NCBI GenBank assembly: GCA_902778135.1
Contig: CACYWP010000012.1
Span: 1-64,000, forward strand
Origin: an uncultured Coriobacteriaceae bacterium
Lineage (GTDB): Bacteria > Actinomycetota > Coriobacteriia > Coriobacteriales > Atopobiaceae
Direction of reading: 5' to 3'
Length of the DNA stretch: 64,000 nt
In this document: piece by piece, positions 19,384 to 28,341 of the stretch
How positions within the stretch are numbered: position 1 is the stretch's first letter
Layout: each line of letters opens with the position of its first letter
The notes under the pieces: generated by a model
What the model was told of the DNA's origin: nothing
The model's input: the letters and a program-made list of their open reading frames with translations, nothing else
Database searches by the model: none
Made by a program: the position numbers and the translations under genes

Positions 19384-20079
19384 ATGCCGAGCTGGAACAT
19401 ACATACCGCGCACGTCGAGCGCCTCCTGGCGAAGGAGGATGCTGCCGCGCTGGGCATCCGTGACGTGAACGGCTTCCTGATGGGCAATCTCGTCCCCGAC
19501 ATCTACGTGGGCTGGATGGTGCCTGACGTCACGCGCAAGATCGACTATCGCAAGACGCACTTTGCCGGCCTCGGGCATGTCCCAGAGCCCAACTACGGGA
19601 CCTTCTTCAAGCGATTTGCCGCGCCGAATGCCGATGACGGCGGACGGGTGTCCGACGTGGTGCTGGGGGCATGGACCCACCTGCTGGCCGACCACATCTA
19701 CAACGCCCACTTCAACAGGCTGCTCACTCGCCTGCACCTGTTGCCGAGCCCCCAGATACGCGAGCGCAAGCAGGCGGACTTCGACACGTACGGCCGTACG
19801 CTGGAAATCTCCACCGTGCCCCAACCGACCCCGCAGCTCGTGGCCGCATGCGGTGCGTTTCCCCAGTATGCCATCGCGGAGTCCGACGTGCGCGCGACCT
19901 GCGAGGTGATGGAGCGCATCGTGGCCGACAACGCGAGGCTCCATGTCGACGACCCTGCCTACGACCTGCTGAGCGATGACTACTTCGCATGCGTCTCCGC
20001 CGAGGTCGACGCCACGATGCGCACGGCTCTGCACGAGTACGCGTCCGGCCGCCGGGATTGGGGCAGGTTGCGCAGATGA
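19384..20079 (+). CDS. Zinc-dependent phospholipase C-like protein
   Basis: The 231-residue product has the pattern of the zinc-dependent PLC/S1-P1 fold: MPSWNIHTAH at the N-terminus, then FLMGNLVPDIY, a KTHF, and WTHLLADHIYN in the centre. These supply the Trp, Asp and His residues that bind zinc in the family. No signal peptide is present, unlike secreted PLCs, so the substrate is probably internal. An in-frame ATG nine bases upstream overlaps the putative -10 box, so I prefer 19384. The stop overlaps the next gene's start (ATGA), tying it to the GntR regulator. Confidence 0.6.
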   Translation: MPSWNIHTAHVERLLAKEDAAALGIRDVNGFLMGNLVPDIYVGWMVPDVTRKIDYRKTHFAGLGHVPEPNYGTFFKRFAAPNADDGGRVSDVVLGAWTHLLADHIYNAHFNRLLTRLHLLPSPQIRERKQADFDTYGRTLEISTVPQPTPQLVAACGAFPQYAIAESDVRATCEVMERIVADNARLHVDDPAYDLLSDDYFACVSAEVDATMRTALHEYASGRRDWGRLRR

Positions 20080-20810
20080 CGCCGTTGCAGAGGGGCGGCG
20101 GAGGGCCGCTGCACGCGCAGGTGGCAGACTACGTGCGCGAACGCATCTACTCCAAGCGATGGGGCGTCGACGAGCCCATTCCCTCCGAGCACGAGCTGAT
20201 GGAGATGCTGGGCCTCTCCCGCGGGACGGTGCAGAAGGGCATCCGCCAGCTGGTTGACGAGGGGCTGCTGGTGCAGCAGCGCGGCCGTGGCACCTTCGTC
20301 ACGCGACCGGTCATGGCCCGGCCCACCTCCGGTCACCTGCTGTCCTTCGCCGAGGCGATGGGCGAGCAGGGTATAGACCACGAGACGCGGGTCATCACCC
20401 ACGAGGTGCGCGAGGCGTCGGGGCTGTGCGCCCGCAGCCTGGGCATCGGGGTGGGGGAGCGCTTCCTGTACCTGGAGCGCGTGCGCAGCGTGGACGGCAA
20501 TCCGGTCATGTACATCGAGAGCCACCTCAACCTGCGGGTCTGCCCGGGGCTGGAGGAGGCCGACTTCCAGAGCGAGTCGGTGTTTCGGGCCATGGAGCGC
20601 ACGAGCGGGCACGGCATCGGCGGGTCGCAGGTCACCTACAGCGCGCGCGTTGCCGGACGTCGGCGCGGCCAGCTGCTGGACTGCGACGAGCATGCACCGG
20701 TGCTGCAGATGGAGCAGCTGGTCAGCCTGGATGACGGCACGCCCGTCGAGTGGGGCAGCGTGTGGCTGCCCGCCAACCGCTGCGTCATAAAGGGCGAGGC
20801 CAGCAGGTAG
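20076..20810 (+). CDS. GntR/HutC-family transcriptional regulator with UTRA domain
   Basis: The 244 residues comprise an N-terminal GntR winged helix (HAQVADYVRERI, then IPSEHELMEMLGLSRGTVQKGIRQLVDEGLLVQQRGRGTFV, about residues 15-75) and a C-terminal UTRA effector domain (about 95-235, with FLYLERVRSVDGNPVMYIES). The ATGA overlap with the gene upstream defines the start and implies translational coupling. HutC-type regulators usually repress catabolic genes in answer to a small sugar or amino-acid derivative; the ligand is not evident here. Confidence 0.9.
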   Translation: MTPLQRGGGGPLHAQVADYVRERIYSKRWGVDEPIPSEHELMEMLGLSRGTVQKGIRQLVDEGLLVQQRGRGTFVTRPVMARPTSGHLLSFAEAMGEQGIDHETRVITHEVREASGLCARSLGIGVGERFLYLERVRSVDGNPVMYIESHLNLRVCPGLEEADFQSESVFRAMERTSGHGIGGSQVTYSARVAGRRRGQLLDCDEHAPVLQMEQLVSLDDGTPVEWGSVWLPANRCVIKGEASR

Positions 20811-20895
20811 GGGACGGTATTCCGCGGTTGCCGGATGCGGCACGTGCAGTCCATCGCTTACACTGGGAGCATAGACCGAACGAGAGGGGATTCCC

Positions 20896-22281
20896 ATGTC
20901 CGACTATCGCATCGAACACGACTCCATGGGCGAGATGCGTGTGCCCGCCGATGCCCTCTGGGGCGCCCAGACCCAGCGTTCCTACGAGAACTTCCGTATC
21001 GGTACCGAGACCCAACCCGAAGGCATCATCCGTGCGTTTGCCCTGCTCAAGAAGGCAGCGGCCCAGGCAAACGTCAGCTTGGGGACCCTATCCGCCCAGA
21101 TGGGGGAGCTCATCTGCGATGCCTGTGACGAGGTGTATGCGGGCGTGTGGGACGACGAGTTCCCCCTGAAGGTCTGGCAGACCGGGTCGGGGACCCAGTC
21201 CAACATGAACGTCAACGAGGTCGTCGCGACGCGCGCCAACCAGCTGGCTGCCGAGCGTGGCATCGACCTGCCCACGCCCATCCATCCCAACGACCACGTC
21301 AACCGCTCCCAGAGCTCCAACGACACCTTCCCCACGGCCATGCACGTGGCGGCGGTCGTCGCGGTGCGCGAGCAGCTGATTCCTGCCGCAAGGCAGCTGG
21401 TGGGGACCTTCCGGCGCCTCGAGCGCGAGAACGAGGGCGTGGTGAAGAGCGGCCGCACCCACCTGCAGGACGCGGTGCCCATCTCCTTCCCGCAGGAGAT
21501 CTCCGGCTGGCGAGGCCTGGTGGAGTGTGGCATCGAGATGCTGGAGGCGTCGCTGGCGCCGCAGTGCCGGCTGGCCCTGGGAGGCACGGCCGTGGGGACG
21601 GGCCTGAACGCCCCCGATGGCTTCGACGTGCTGGTCGCGGAACGCCTGGCCGAGCTGACCGGGCAGCCCTTCGTTACCGACCCCAACAAGTTCCATGCCC
21701 TGACGAGCAAGGATGCACTGGTCTTTGGGCATGGTGCGGTGAAGGCGCTGGCCGCCAACATGATGAAGATCGCCAACGACGTGCGATGGCTGGCCAGCGG
21801 GCCACGACTGGGGCTGGGCGAGATTCGCATCCCCGAGAACGAGCCCGGCAGCTCCATCATGCCCGGCAAGGTCAACCCCACCCAATGCGAGGCCGTCACG
21901 ATGGTCGCAGTGCAGGTGATGGGCAACGACGCCGCCATCGGCTTCGCGGCAAGCCAGGGCAACTTCGAGCTGAACGTGTTCATGCCGGTCATCGCCTACG
22001 ACTACCTGCAGTCGGTGCGCCTGCTGGCGGATGCGATCCGCTCGTTCGACGAGCACTGCGCGACGGGCATCGTCGCAGACCGCGAGCGCATGCACCACAA
22101 CCTGCACGATTCGCTGATGCTGGTGACCTGCCTGAACCCGCACATCGGGTACGAGAATGCGGCACGCGTCGCGCACAAGGCCTATGGGGAGGGCATCAGC
22201 CTGCGCGAGGCCTGCGTCGGGCTGGGCTACCTCACGAAGGAGCAGTTCGACGCGGTGTTCAGGCCGGAGGAGATGGTCTAG
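20896..22281 (+). CDS. fumC: Fumarate hydratase class II
   Basis: Reversible hydration of fumarate to L-malate. The 461 residues show the superfamily signature [16 protein letters not shown] (about residues 317-332), with the flexible-loop serine, and the active-site [10 protein letters not shown] (about 184-193) and [11 protein letters not shown] (about 138-148). AGAGGGGATTCCC precedes the ATG. It stands 90 bases before the malic enzyme gene, so the pair probably channels fumarate to malate to pyruvate. Confidence 0.94.
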   Translation: MSDYRIEHDSMGEMRVPADALWGAQTQRSYENFRIGTETQPEGIIRAFALLKKAAAQANVSLGTLSAQMGELICDACDEVYAGVWDDEFPLKVWQTGSGTQSNMNVNEVVATRANQLAAERGIDLPTPIHPNDHVNRSQSSNDTFPTAMHVAAVVAVREQLIPAARQLVGTFRRLERENEGVVKSGRTHLQDAVPISFPQEISGWRGLVECGIEMLEASLAPQCRLALGGTAVGTGLNAPDGFDVLVAERLAELTGQPFVTDPNKFHALTSKDALVFGHGAVKALAANMMKIANDVRWLASGPRLGLGEIRIPENEPGSSIMPGKVNPTQCEAVTMVAVQVMGNDAAIGFAASQGNFELNVFMPVIAYDYLQSVRLLADAIRSFDEHCATGIVADRERMHHNLHDSLMLVTCLNPHIGYENAARVAHKAYGEGISLREACVGLGYLTKEQFDAVFRPEEMV

Positions 22282-22371
22282 GCGGAGCCCGTCCGGCGTG
22301 GTCAGCCTCGCCTGTCGGTCCGTGACCGGTCGACCGCCTCGACCCGTTCCCGTCTTTGGAGGGAGACGCAC

Positions 22372-23520
22372 ATGGATGAGATCAGTGCCCGCAGCCTGGC
22401 GTTGCACGAACGCCTGCATGGCAAGATAGAGGTCGTCTCGCGCGCAGGCGTCCAGACCAGCGACGACCTGAGCGTGCTTTACACGCCGGGCGTCGCTCAG
22501 CCATGCCGCGAGATCGAGGCGGACTACCAGAAGTCTTGGGAGCTGACGCGTCGCGGCAACCTGGTCGCCGTCATCACCGACGGGACGGCGGTCCTTGGGC
22601 TGGGCGACATCGGTCCCGCCGCGGGCATGCCTGTCATGGAGGGCAAGTGCGTGCTGTTCAAGGAGTTTGGTGGGGTGGATGCGATACCGCTGTGCATCGA
22701 CACCCATGACGTCGACGAGGCCGTGCGCACCATCTACCTCATCTCGAAGAGCTTCGGTGGCATCAACCTCGAGGACATCGCAGCGCCACGCTGCTTCGAG
22801 ATCGAGCAGCGCCTGAGGGAGCTGTGCGACATCCCGGTCTTCCATGACGACCAGCACGGCACTGCCGTCGTCACGGCGGCCGGCCTGCTCAATGCCGTGC
22901 GTCTGACGGGCAAGCGGATGGGTCAGCTGAAGATCGTCATCTGTGGTGCCGGTGCCGCGGGCCTGGCCATCGGGGAGCTGCTGATACGCATGGGCTTCGG
23001 CAACGTCATCGCCTGCGACCGGCAGGGGGCCATCTACCGGGGTCGCCCAGGACTGAACGACGCAAAGCAGGGGTTCTCCCTCATCTCGAACGTCGATGAC
23101 GAGCGGGGGACGATGGCCGACGTGCTGGCAGGGGCGGACGTCTTCGTGGGCGTCTCGCGTCCAGGCCTCTTGACGGGTGAGATGGTCGCCACGATGAGGG
23201 AGGGCATCGTCTTCGCCATGGCCAACCCCATTCCGGAGATCATGCCCGAGGAGGCGCTGGCGGGTGGGGCACGTGTGGTCGCCACGGGACGCTCCGACTA
23301 TCCCAACCAGGTGAACAACGTGCTGGTGTTCCCCGGAATCTTCAAGGGTGCGCTGGCCTCCCGTGCGCCGCAGATCACCGGTGAGATGGAGGTCAAGGCG
23401 GCCTATGCAATCGCCAACCACATACCGCCCGAGCAGTTGCGTGCCGACTACATCATTCCCTCGGCGTTGGACAGGACCGTGGCCGACGTGGTTGCGCGGG
23501 CGGTCGCCAGCTGCGTCTGA
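22372..23520 (+). CDS. NAD(P)-dependent malic enzyme
   Basis: Oxidative decarboxylation of malate to pyruvate. The 382-residue product is the short bacterial form. It has [14 protein letters not shown] (tyrosine proton donor), [20 protein letters not shown], the metal-binding FHDDQHGTA (about residues 161-169), and the nucleotide-binding [13 protein letters not shown] (about 190-202). TTGGAGGGAGAC is the ribosome binding site. It follows fumC and ends before an operator-rich intergenic region. Confidence 0.94.
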   Translation: MDEISARSLALHERLHGKIEVVSRAGVQTSDDLSVLYTPGVAQPCREIEADYQKSWELTRRGNLVAVITDGTAVLGLGDIGPAAGMPVMEGKCVLFKEFGGVDAIPLCIDTHDVDEAVRTIYLISKSFGGINLEDIAAPRCFEIEQRLRELCDIPVFHDDQHGTAVVTAAGLLNAVRLTGKRMGQLKIVICGAGAAGLAIGELLIRMGFGNVIACDRQGAIYRGRPGLNDAKQGFSLISNVDDERGTMADVLAGADVFVGVSRPGLLTGEMVATMREGIVFAMANPIPEIMPEEALAGGARVVATGRSDYPNQVNNVLVFPGIFKGALASRAPQITGEMEVKAAYAIANHIPPEQLRADYIIPSALDRTVADVVARAVASCV

Positions 23521-23553
23521 CGGGTTTTGCTCCCTCCATCCGAAGGGATGTCA

Positions 23554-23589
23554 GGCACGCCCCCGGTTCCGGCAGGCCGGGAGCGTGCC
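23554..23589 (+). terminator. Stem-loop after malic enzyme
   Basis: GGCACGC pairs with GCGTGCC, then CCCGG with CCGGG, around a 10-base loop. There is no T-run. It is the likely 3' end of the fumC-malic enzyme unit. Confidence 0.5.
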
Positions 23590-23670
23590 CATGTCAGCTC
23601 ACGGCATGCGACAACCTACCAACAACGGTCGAATAACGGGCAAAAACACGCATGTGGTTGGTTATGGACT

Positions 23671-23769
23671 GAAATTGGTTGAAAATGACTGATAGAAGAT
23701 GAGACCTCAGACCAATTTCGAACCTCTTTGACGAAATTGGTTGAAAATACTATGAATAGTTGATAGAAT
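23671..23769 (+). promoter_or_regulatory. Promoter and operator repeats upstream of the DeoR regulator
   Basis: A good promoter is visible: TTGAAA (23741-23746), a 17-base spacer and TAGAAT (23764-23769). GAAATTGGTTGAAAAT occurs twice (23671-23686 and 23733-23748), the second overlapping the -35. ACCAATTTCG (23711-23720) is the inverse of CGAAATTGGT (23733-23742), forming a palindrome. The region is much more AT-rich than its surroundings. These repeats are the natural binding sites for the adjacent DeoR protein, presumably autoregulation; this is inference. Confidence 0.7.
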
Positions 23770-23817
23770 GTTCATTATGATTCATAAGCAGTCAAAATCT
23801 ATCAGGAGAGGTCAACC

Positions 23818-24585
23818 ATGATAGCGGAGGAACGGCGTGCCCGTATCGTCGATACCGTCAATACCTATGGTGCGGTGTCCGTGACCGATCTGATGGAGTC
23901 GCTTGACGCGTCAGAGTCGACTGTCCGCCGCGATCTCTCGGTTCTGCACAAGGCAGGGCTGCTCAAGCGCGTTCATGGTGGCGCAACGAGGCTATCGTCG
24001 TTCGAGTTCGTCATATCCGACCAGACCATCGAGCAGCGCCTGACCATTCACCTCCCTGAGAAGCGCGCCATCGGCGCCTATGCCGCCGGCCTCATCGGTC
24101 CCGACGACTTCGTGTTCGTCGATGGCGGATCGACGGCAGACTGCCTCGTCGATGCCATCACGGAGACGCATGCGACCTACTTCACCAACTCGATGCCGTT
24201 GGCCCAGAAGCTGCACGCGAAGGGCTGCCGCGTGTTCATGCCCGGTGGGGAGGTCAGCCCGCTCTCCGAGGTGCTGGTGGGCACCGAGACGGTTGACCGC
24301 ATCCGCCGTTGTCACTTCACCATCGGCTTCTGGGGGACAAACGGGGCCGATCCCGACAATGGGTTCACGACCCAGGGCTATGGGGAGGCGGCCGTCAAGC
24401 AGGTCTCGATGCGCCAGACGCTGCGCCCCTACGTCATCACCGACTCAAGCAAGTTCAAGCAGCTCTCTCTGATCACGTTTGCCGACTTCTCCGACGCAAC
24501 CATCATCACCGATCGCGTCGAACAGCCGGGATATCGCGAGGCGGGCGATATCGTTGAAGTCATGACTCAGACAACGCTTGCCTAG
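23818..24585 (+). CDS. DeoR-family transcriptional regulator (fructose operon type)
   Basis: 255 residues: an N-terminal DeoR helix-turn-helix (RRARIVDTVNTYGAVSVTDL, then SESTVRRDLSVLHKAGLLKRVHGGA) and a C-terminal sugar-phosphate sensor domain of the DeoRC type (DDFVFVDGGSTADCLVDAI). GGAGAGG lies 6 bases before the ATG. It precedes the fructose PTS gene, so it is likely a FruR that senses a phosphorylated fructose and controls that gene. Its own promoter region carries matching repeats. Confidence 0.9.
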   Translation: MIAEERRARIVDTVNTYGAVSVTDLMESLDASESTVRRDLSVLHKAGLLKRVHGGATRLSSFEFVISDQTIEQRLTIHLPEKRAIGAYAAGLIGPDDFVFVDGGSTADCLVDAITETHATYFTNSMPLAQKLHAKGCRVFMPGGEVSPLSEVLVGTETVDRIRRCHFTIGFWGTNGADPDNGFTTQGYGEAAVKQVSMRQTLRPYVITDSSKFKQLSLITFADFSDATIITDRVEQPGYREAGDIVEVMTQTTLA

Positions 24586-24682
24586 TTTTGGGCATTCCTC
24601 GAAGCCAACCGCTCCGAAAAGTCATAGCATGTTCTATTGGTCGTAGCAGGGAAGGTTAGATATTGGGAAAGGAGAGCGGTCT

Positions 24683-26638
24683 ATGAAGATAACAGACTTG
24701 CTCAAGCCCGAGGGCATCAAGGTGGGCGCTTCGGCGGCCAGCCAGATGGATGCCATCGACCAGCTCGTCGCCCTTCAGGACGCGAGCGGTAACATCAAGG
24801 ACAAGGCAGGCTACAAGGAGGGCATCCTCGCGCGCGAGGCCGAGTTCTCCACTGCGGTTGGCGACGGCATCGCCATTCCGCATGCCAAGGTCGCGGCGGT
24901 CGCCCGTCCGGGCCTGGCAGCCATGACCGTGCCTGGTGGCGTCGAGTGGAACGCCCCCGACGGCGCACCGGCAGACCTCATGTTCATGATCGCGGCTCCC
25001 GAGGGTGAGGCCAACACGCATCTGGAGATGCTGGCCAACCTCTCCGCCATGCTCATGCATGCCGACTTCGCCAACGCGCTGCGCGCCGCCAAGACCCCGC
25101 AGGAGTTCCTCAAGGTCATCGACGACGCCGAGGCCGCACGTGACGCCGAGCAGGCCCAGAAGGCCGCCGCTGCCTCCCAGGCCGCCGATGCCGGCAACTG
25201 GCCCAAGATCCTGGCCATCACCGCTTGCCCGACTGGCATCGCCCACACCTACATGGCCGCCGAGAACCTCGAGAAGAAGGCCCAGGAGATGGGCTTCGTC
25301 CTGAAGGCGGAGACCCAGGGCTCCGCAGGCGCCAAGAACGTCCTGACCGCCGAGGAGATCGCGCACGCCGAGGGCATCATCATCGCCGCCGACAAGAACG
25401 TCGACCGCGCCCGCTTCGCCGGCAAGCAGGTCTACAGCACCAACGTGTCCGCGGGCATCAACGACCCCGAGCGTCTGATCAACATCATCCTCAACCATGA
25501 GGCTCCCGTGCAGGAGGGTACCGTCGTCGAGGCCTCTGCTGCTGCCGAGACCGAGTCCATGGGCTCCCAGATCTACAAGCACCTCATGAACGGCGTCAGC
25601 CACATGCTCCCGTTCGTCATCGGCGGCGGCATCCTGACCGCCCTTGCGTTCCTGTTCGACATGGGCAACGCCGGTACCGGCATCTATGGCTCCGGCACCT
25701 TCATCGCCGCCTTCTTCAAGAAGGTTGGCGAGGAGGCCTTCGGCATGATGCTGCCGATCCTCGCCGGCTACATCGCCATGTCCATCGCCGACCGCCCGGG
25801 CCTTGCCCCTGGCGTCGTGGGCGGCCTCATGGCCAAGTCCGGCATCAGCCTTGCATTCCTGCAGTCCGCGCCCAACTTTGACGTCGAGTGCGTCTCCGGT
25901 GGCTTCCTCGCCGCCCTCGCCGCCGGCTTCATCGCGGGCTACCTGACCAACTCCGTCAAGAAGGCCTGCGACAGGCTTCCCGAGTCCCTCGAGGGCATCA
26001 AGCCCATCCTGCTGTACCCGGTCCTGGGCATCCTGTCCACCGGTGCCATGATGTACCTCCTCAACCCGGTCTTTGGTGCCATCAACTCCGCCATCAACAA
26101 CTTCCTGGGCGGCATGCAGGGTGCCAACATCGTCCTGCTCGGCGCCATCGTCGGCGGCATGATGTCCATCGACTTCGGCGGCCCCTTCAACAAGGCCTCC
26201 TACGTCTTCTCCACCGGCCTGCTTGCCGACGCCGCCCTGGGTGGCCCCGGCCAGGTCGTCATGGCTGCCTGCATGGCTGGCGGCATGGTGCCTCCCATCG
26301 TCGTGGCCCTCTCCACCACCTTCTTCAAGAACAAGTGGAGCAAGGCTGACCGTGACGCCGGTCTGGTCAACTACATCATGGGCCTGTCCTTCATCTCCGA
26401 GGGCGCCATTCCGTTCGCCGCTGCCGACCCCGGCCACATCATCCCGACCTGCGTGATCGGCTCCGCCGTCGCCGGTGGCCTCTCCGCGATGTTCGGTTGC
26501 TACAGCCCCGCTCCTCACGGTGGCGCGTGGGTGCTGCCCGTCATCGGCAACCCCATCATGTGGCTCGTCGCCATCATCGCCGGCTCCGTCGTGGGCGCCG
26601 TCATCCTGTCCTTCTGGAAGAAGCCCGTCGAGGAGTAA
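24683..26638 (+). CDS. fruA: Fructose-family PTS transporter, fused EIIA-EIIB-EIIC
   Basis: Phosphotransferase permease importing and phosphorylating fructose or a related sugar. Domain order: EIIA (residues 1-150) with phospho-His67 in GIAIPHAK; EIIB (about 170-280) with phospho-Cys182 in TACPTGIAHT; EIIC (about 300-650) with multiple membrane segments and GGPFNKASY. The 651-residue length is normal. GAAAGGAGAGCGG precedes the ATG. No fruK (1-phosphofructokinase) lies next to it, which is unusual for a fru locus; the kinase must be elsewhere or the substrate differs. Confidence 0.93.
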   Translation: MKITDLLKPEGIKVGASAASQMDAIDQLVALQDASGNIKDKAGYKEGILAREAEFSTAVGDGIAIPHAKVAAVARPGLAAMTVPGGVEWNAPDGAPADLMFMIAAPEGEANTHLEMLANLSAMLMHADFANALRAAKTPQEFLKVIDDAEAARDAEQAQKAAAASQAADAGNWPKILAITACPTGIAHTYMAAENLEKKAQEMGFVLKAETQGSAGAKNVLTAEEIAHAEGIIIAADKNVDRARFAGKQVYSTNVSAGINDPERLINIILNHEAPVQEGTVVEASAAAETESMGSQIYKHLMNGVSHMLPFVIGGGILTALAFLFDMGNAGTGIYGSGTFIAAFFKKVGEEAFGMMLPILAGYIAMSIADRPGLAPGVVGGLMAKSGISLAFLQSAPNFDVECVSGGFLAALAAGFIAGYLTNSVKKACDRLPESLEGIKPILLYPVLGILSTGAMMYLLNPVFGAINSAINNFLGGMQGANIVLLGAIVGGMMSIDFGGPFNKASYVFSTGLLADAALGGPGQVVMAACMAGGMVPPIVVALSTTFFKNKWSKADRDAGLVNYIMGLSFISEGAIPFAAADPGHIIPTCVIGSAVAGGLSAMFGCYSPAPHGGAWVLPVIGNPIMWLVAIIAGSVVGAVILSFWKKPVEE

Positions 26639-26671
26639 GCCCTACACTCGATGTGGTCCCCTCCCTCCCCT

Positions 26672-26711
26672 GTGCCCGGGACGACTTCGGTCGTCCCGGG
26701 CACCCCTTTTC
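26672..26711 (+). terminator. Intrinsic terminator after the PTS gene
   Basis: A perfect 14-bp stem GTGCCCGGGACGAC / GTCGTCCCGGGCAC closed by a TTCG tetraloop is followed by CCCCTTTTCT. This is a strong Rho-independent terminator. Confidence 0.85.
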
Positions 26712-26861
26712 TCGAGGCTTCTGGTGGATGAGATCGTCGCCTGCCGGATCGTGGCGGGTGACAGCCGTCCCGGGCTTGCCCCTATGGGAACCGCCAAGGG
26801 GCATGCGTTCGGGTATCCTTGTGTGGTCTGCATCTATCAGTTTCGGCAACGAGGAGGACCA

Positions 26862-28193
26862 ATGTCTTGGTTCGAAACGTCCGTGTGCTACCAGATCTAT
26901 CCCCTTGGCCTCTGTGATGCGCCGTACGAGAACGACGGCGTCCTCGAGCACCGTCTGCTCAAGCTGGAGTCCGATGGCTGGATCGATCACATCAAGCGTC
27001 TGGGTGCGACCTGCGTCATCCTCAATCCCGTCTTCCAGAGCCGCACGCACGGCTATGACACGACCGACTACCTGACGGTCGACTGTCGCCTGGGCACGAA
27101 CGAGGACCTGCGCCATATCGTAGACGTCTTCCATGCCGCCGGCATCAGGGTGCTGCTCGACGCCGTGTTCAACCACGTCGGTCGAGACTTCCCGGCCTTT
27201 GTCGACGTGCTGGAGAGCCGTGGCGGCTCTGAGTGCTCCGGGTGGTTCAACATCAGTTGGAGTGGCAACAACGAGTACGGCGACGGCTTCTCATACGAGA
27301 CGTGGGCGGGCGTTCCCTACCTGGTGAAGCTCAACCACCACAACTTCGACCTGAACAGGTACTGTGCGGACGTCGTGCGCTCCTGGGAGCGCGACTATGA
27401 CATCGACGGCCTGCGCCTGGACGTCGCGTACTGCCTGGACGACGGCTTCCTCTCCTATCTGCGCGACGTCGCCAACGAGCTCACCGACAAGCGCGGGGAG
27501 AAGTTCCTGCTGCTGGGCGAGACGATGTTCGGCGACTACAACCGCTGGATGGGCGAGCAGGTCTGCGACACGGTGACCAACTACGAGGTCTACAAGGGCC
27601 TGTGGAGCTCCATGAACTCGGCCAACATGCACGAGGTCGCCTATGCCCTGAAGCGCCAGAGCGGCAGCGACCCGTGGGACCTCTACACGGGCCGTCACCT
27701 GCTCAACTTCGCCGACAACCACGACGTGCCGCGCATCGCCACCAGGCTGGACGACAAGCGCCATCTGGTACCGCTCTATGGGGTGCTGTTCGGCATGTGC
27801 GGCGTGCCGTGCATCTATTACGGCAGCGAATGGGGCATCGAGGGCGAGCAGCACTTCGGCGACCACGAGCTGCGTCCCGCCCTTGACGCGCCGGAGTGGA
27901 ACGAGCTGACCGACTACCTCTGCGCGCTCGCGCATGCCAAGACTGCCAGCGAGGCCCTGTGCTGGGGCGACTATCGCGAGATAGCCGTCAGCCCCCAGCA
28001 GCTGCTGTTCCAGCGCACCAGCGACCACGAGCGTGTCATCGTCGCCATCAACGCCTCCGATGCGCCGTACACCTTCCACTTCGATGCGGGTTGCGGCAGG
28101 GCGGTGGACCTGATCGATGGCAAGGACCACGACTTCGGCGGCGGAAGCGAGGTGGGGCCGTTCTCCGCCCACTTCTGGCTGTGCGAGCGATAG
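26862..28193 (+). CDS. Glycoside hydrolase family 13 (alpha-amylase type)
   Basis: Cytoplasmic 443-residue GH13 enzyme (no signal peptide), probably acting on maltodextrins or related alpha-glucosides. Catalytic nucleophile Asp187 in GLRLDVAY, acid/base Glu220 in LLGETMFGDY, and transition-state Asp288 in NFADNHDVPRI are all present, with region I LDAVFNHVG. GAGGAGG lies four bases before the ATG; the longer open frame upstream runs back over the PTS gene and terminator. A short C-terminal beta domain follows the barrel. Confidence 0.9.
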   Translation: MSWFETSVCYQIYPLGLCDAPYENDGVLEHRLLKLESDGWIDHIKRLGATCVILNPVFQSRTHGYDTTDYLTVDCRLGTNEDLRHIVDVFHAAGIRVLLDAVFNHVGRDFPAFVDVLESRGGSECSGWFNISWSGNNEYGDGFSYETWAGVPYLVKLNHHNFDLNRYCADVVRSWERDYDIDGLRLDVAYCLDDGFLSYLRDVANELTDKRGEKFLLLGETMFGDYNRWMGEQVCDTVTNYEVYKGLWSSMNSANMHEVAYALKRQSGSDPWDLYTGRHLLNFADNHDVPRIATRLDDKRHLVPLYGVLFGMCGVPCIYYGSEWGIEGEQHFGDHELRPALDAPEWNELTDYLCALAHAKTASEALCWGDYREIAVSPQQLLFQRTSDHERVIVAINASDAPYTFHFDAGCGRAVDLIDGKDHDFGGGSEVGPFSAHFWLCER

Positions 28194-28296
28194 CAACGGG
28201 GCGGCATGCGCCTCGCGGGGGCCGTTCCCGTGGGATGTCGCACCGTGTCGGGGCGGTTCTTGCCGCGCTGGCATGGTGATGCGAAGGCCTGTCGCG

Positions 28297-28302
28297 TACA
28301 AT
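28297..28302 (+). promoter_or_regulatory. -10 box (TACAAT) for the DUF2207 gene
   Basis: TACAAT lies 39 bases before the start codon. No convincing -35 is seen at 16-18 bases, so this is a candidate only. Confidence 0.35.
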
Positions 28303-28341
28303 CGAGAGATACCTGCCCGCTCGCGAGAGAGAGGACGACCC

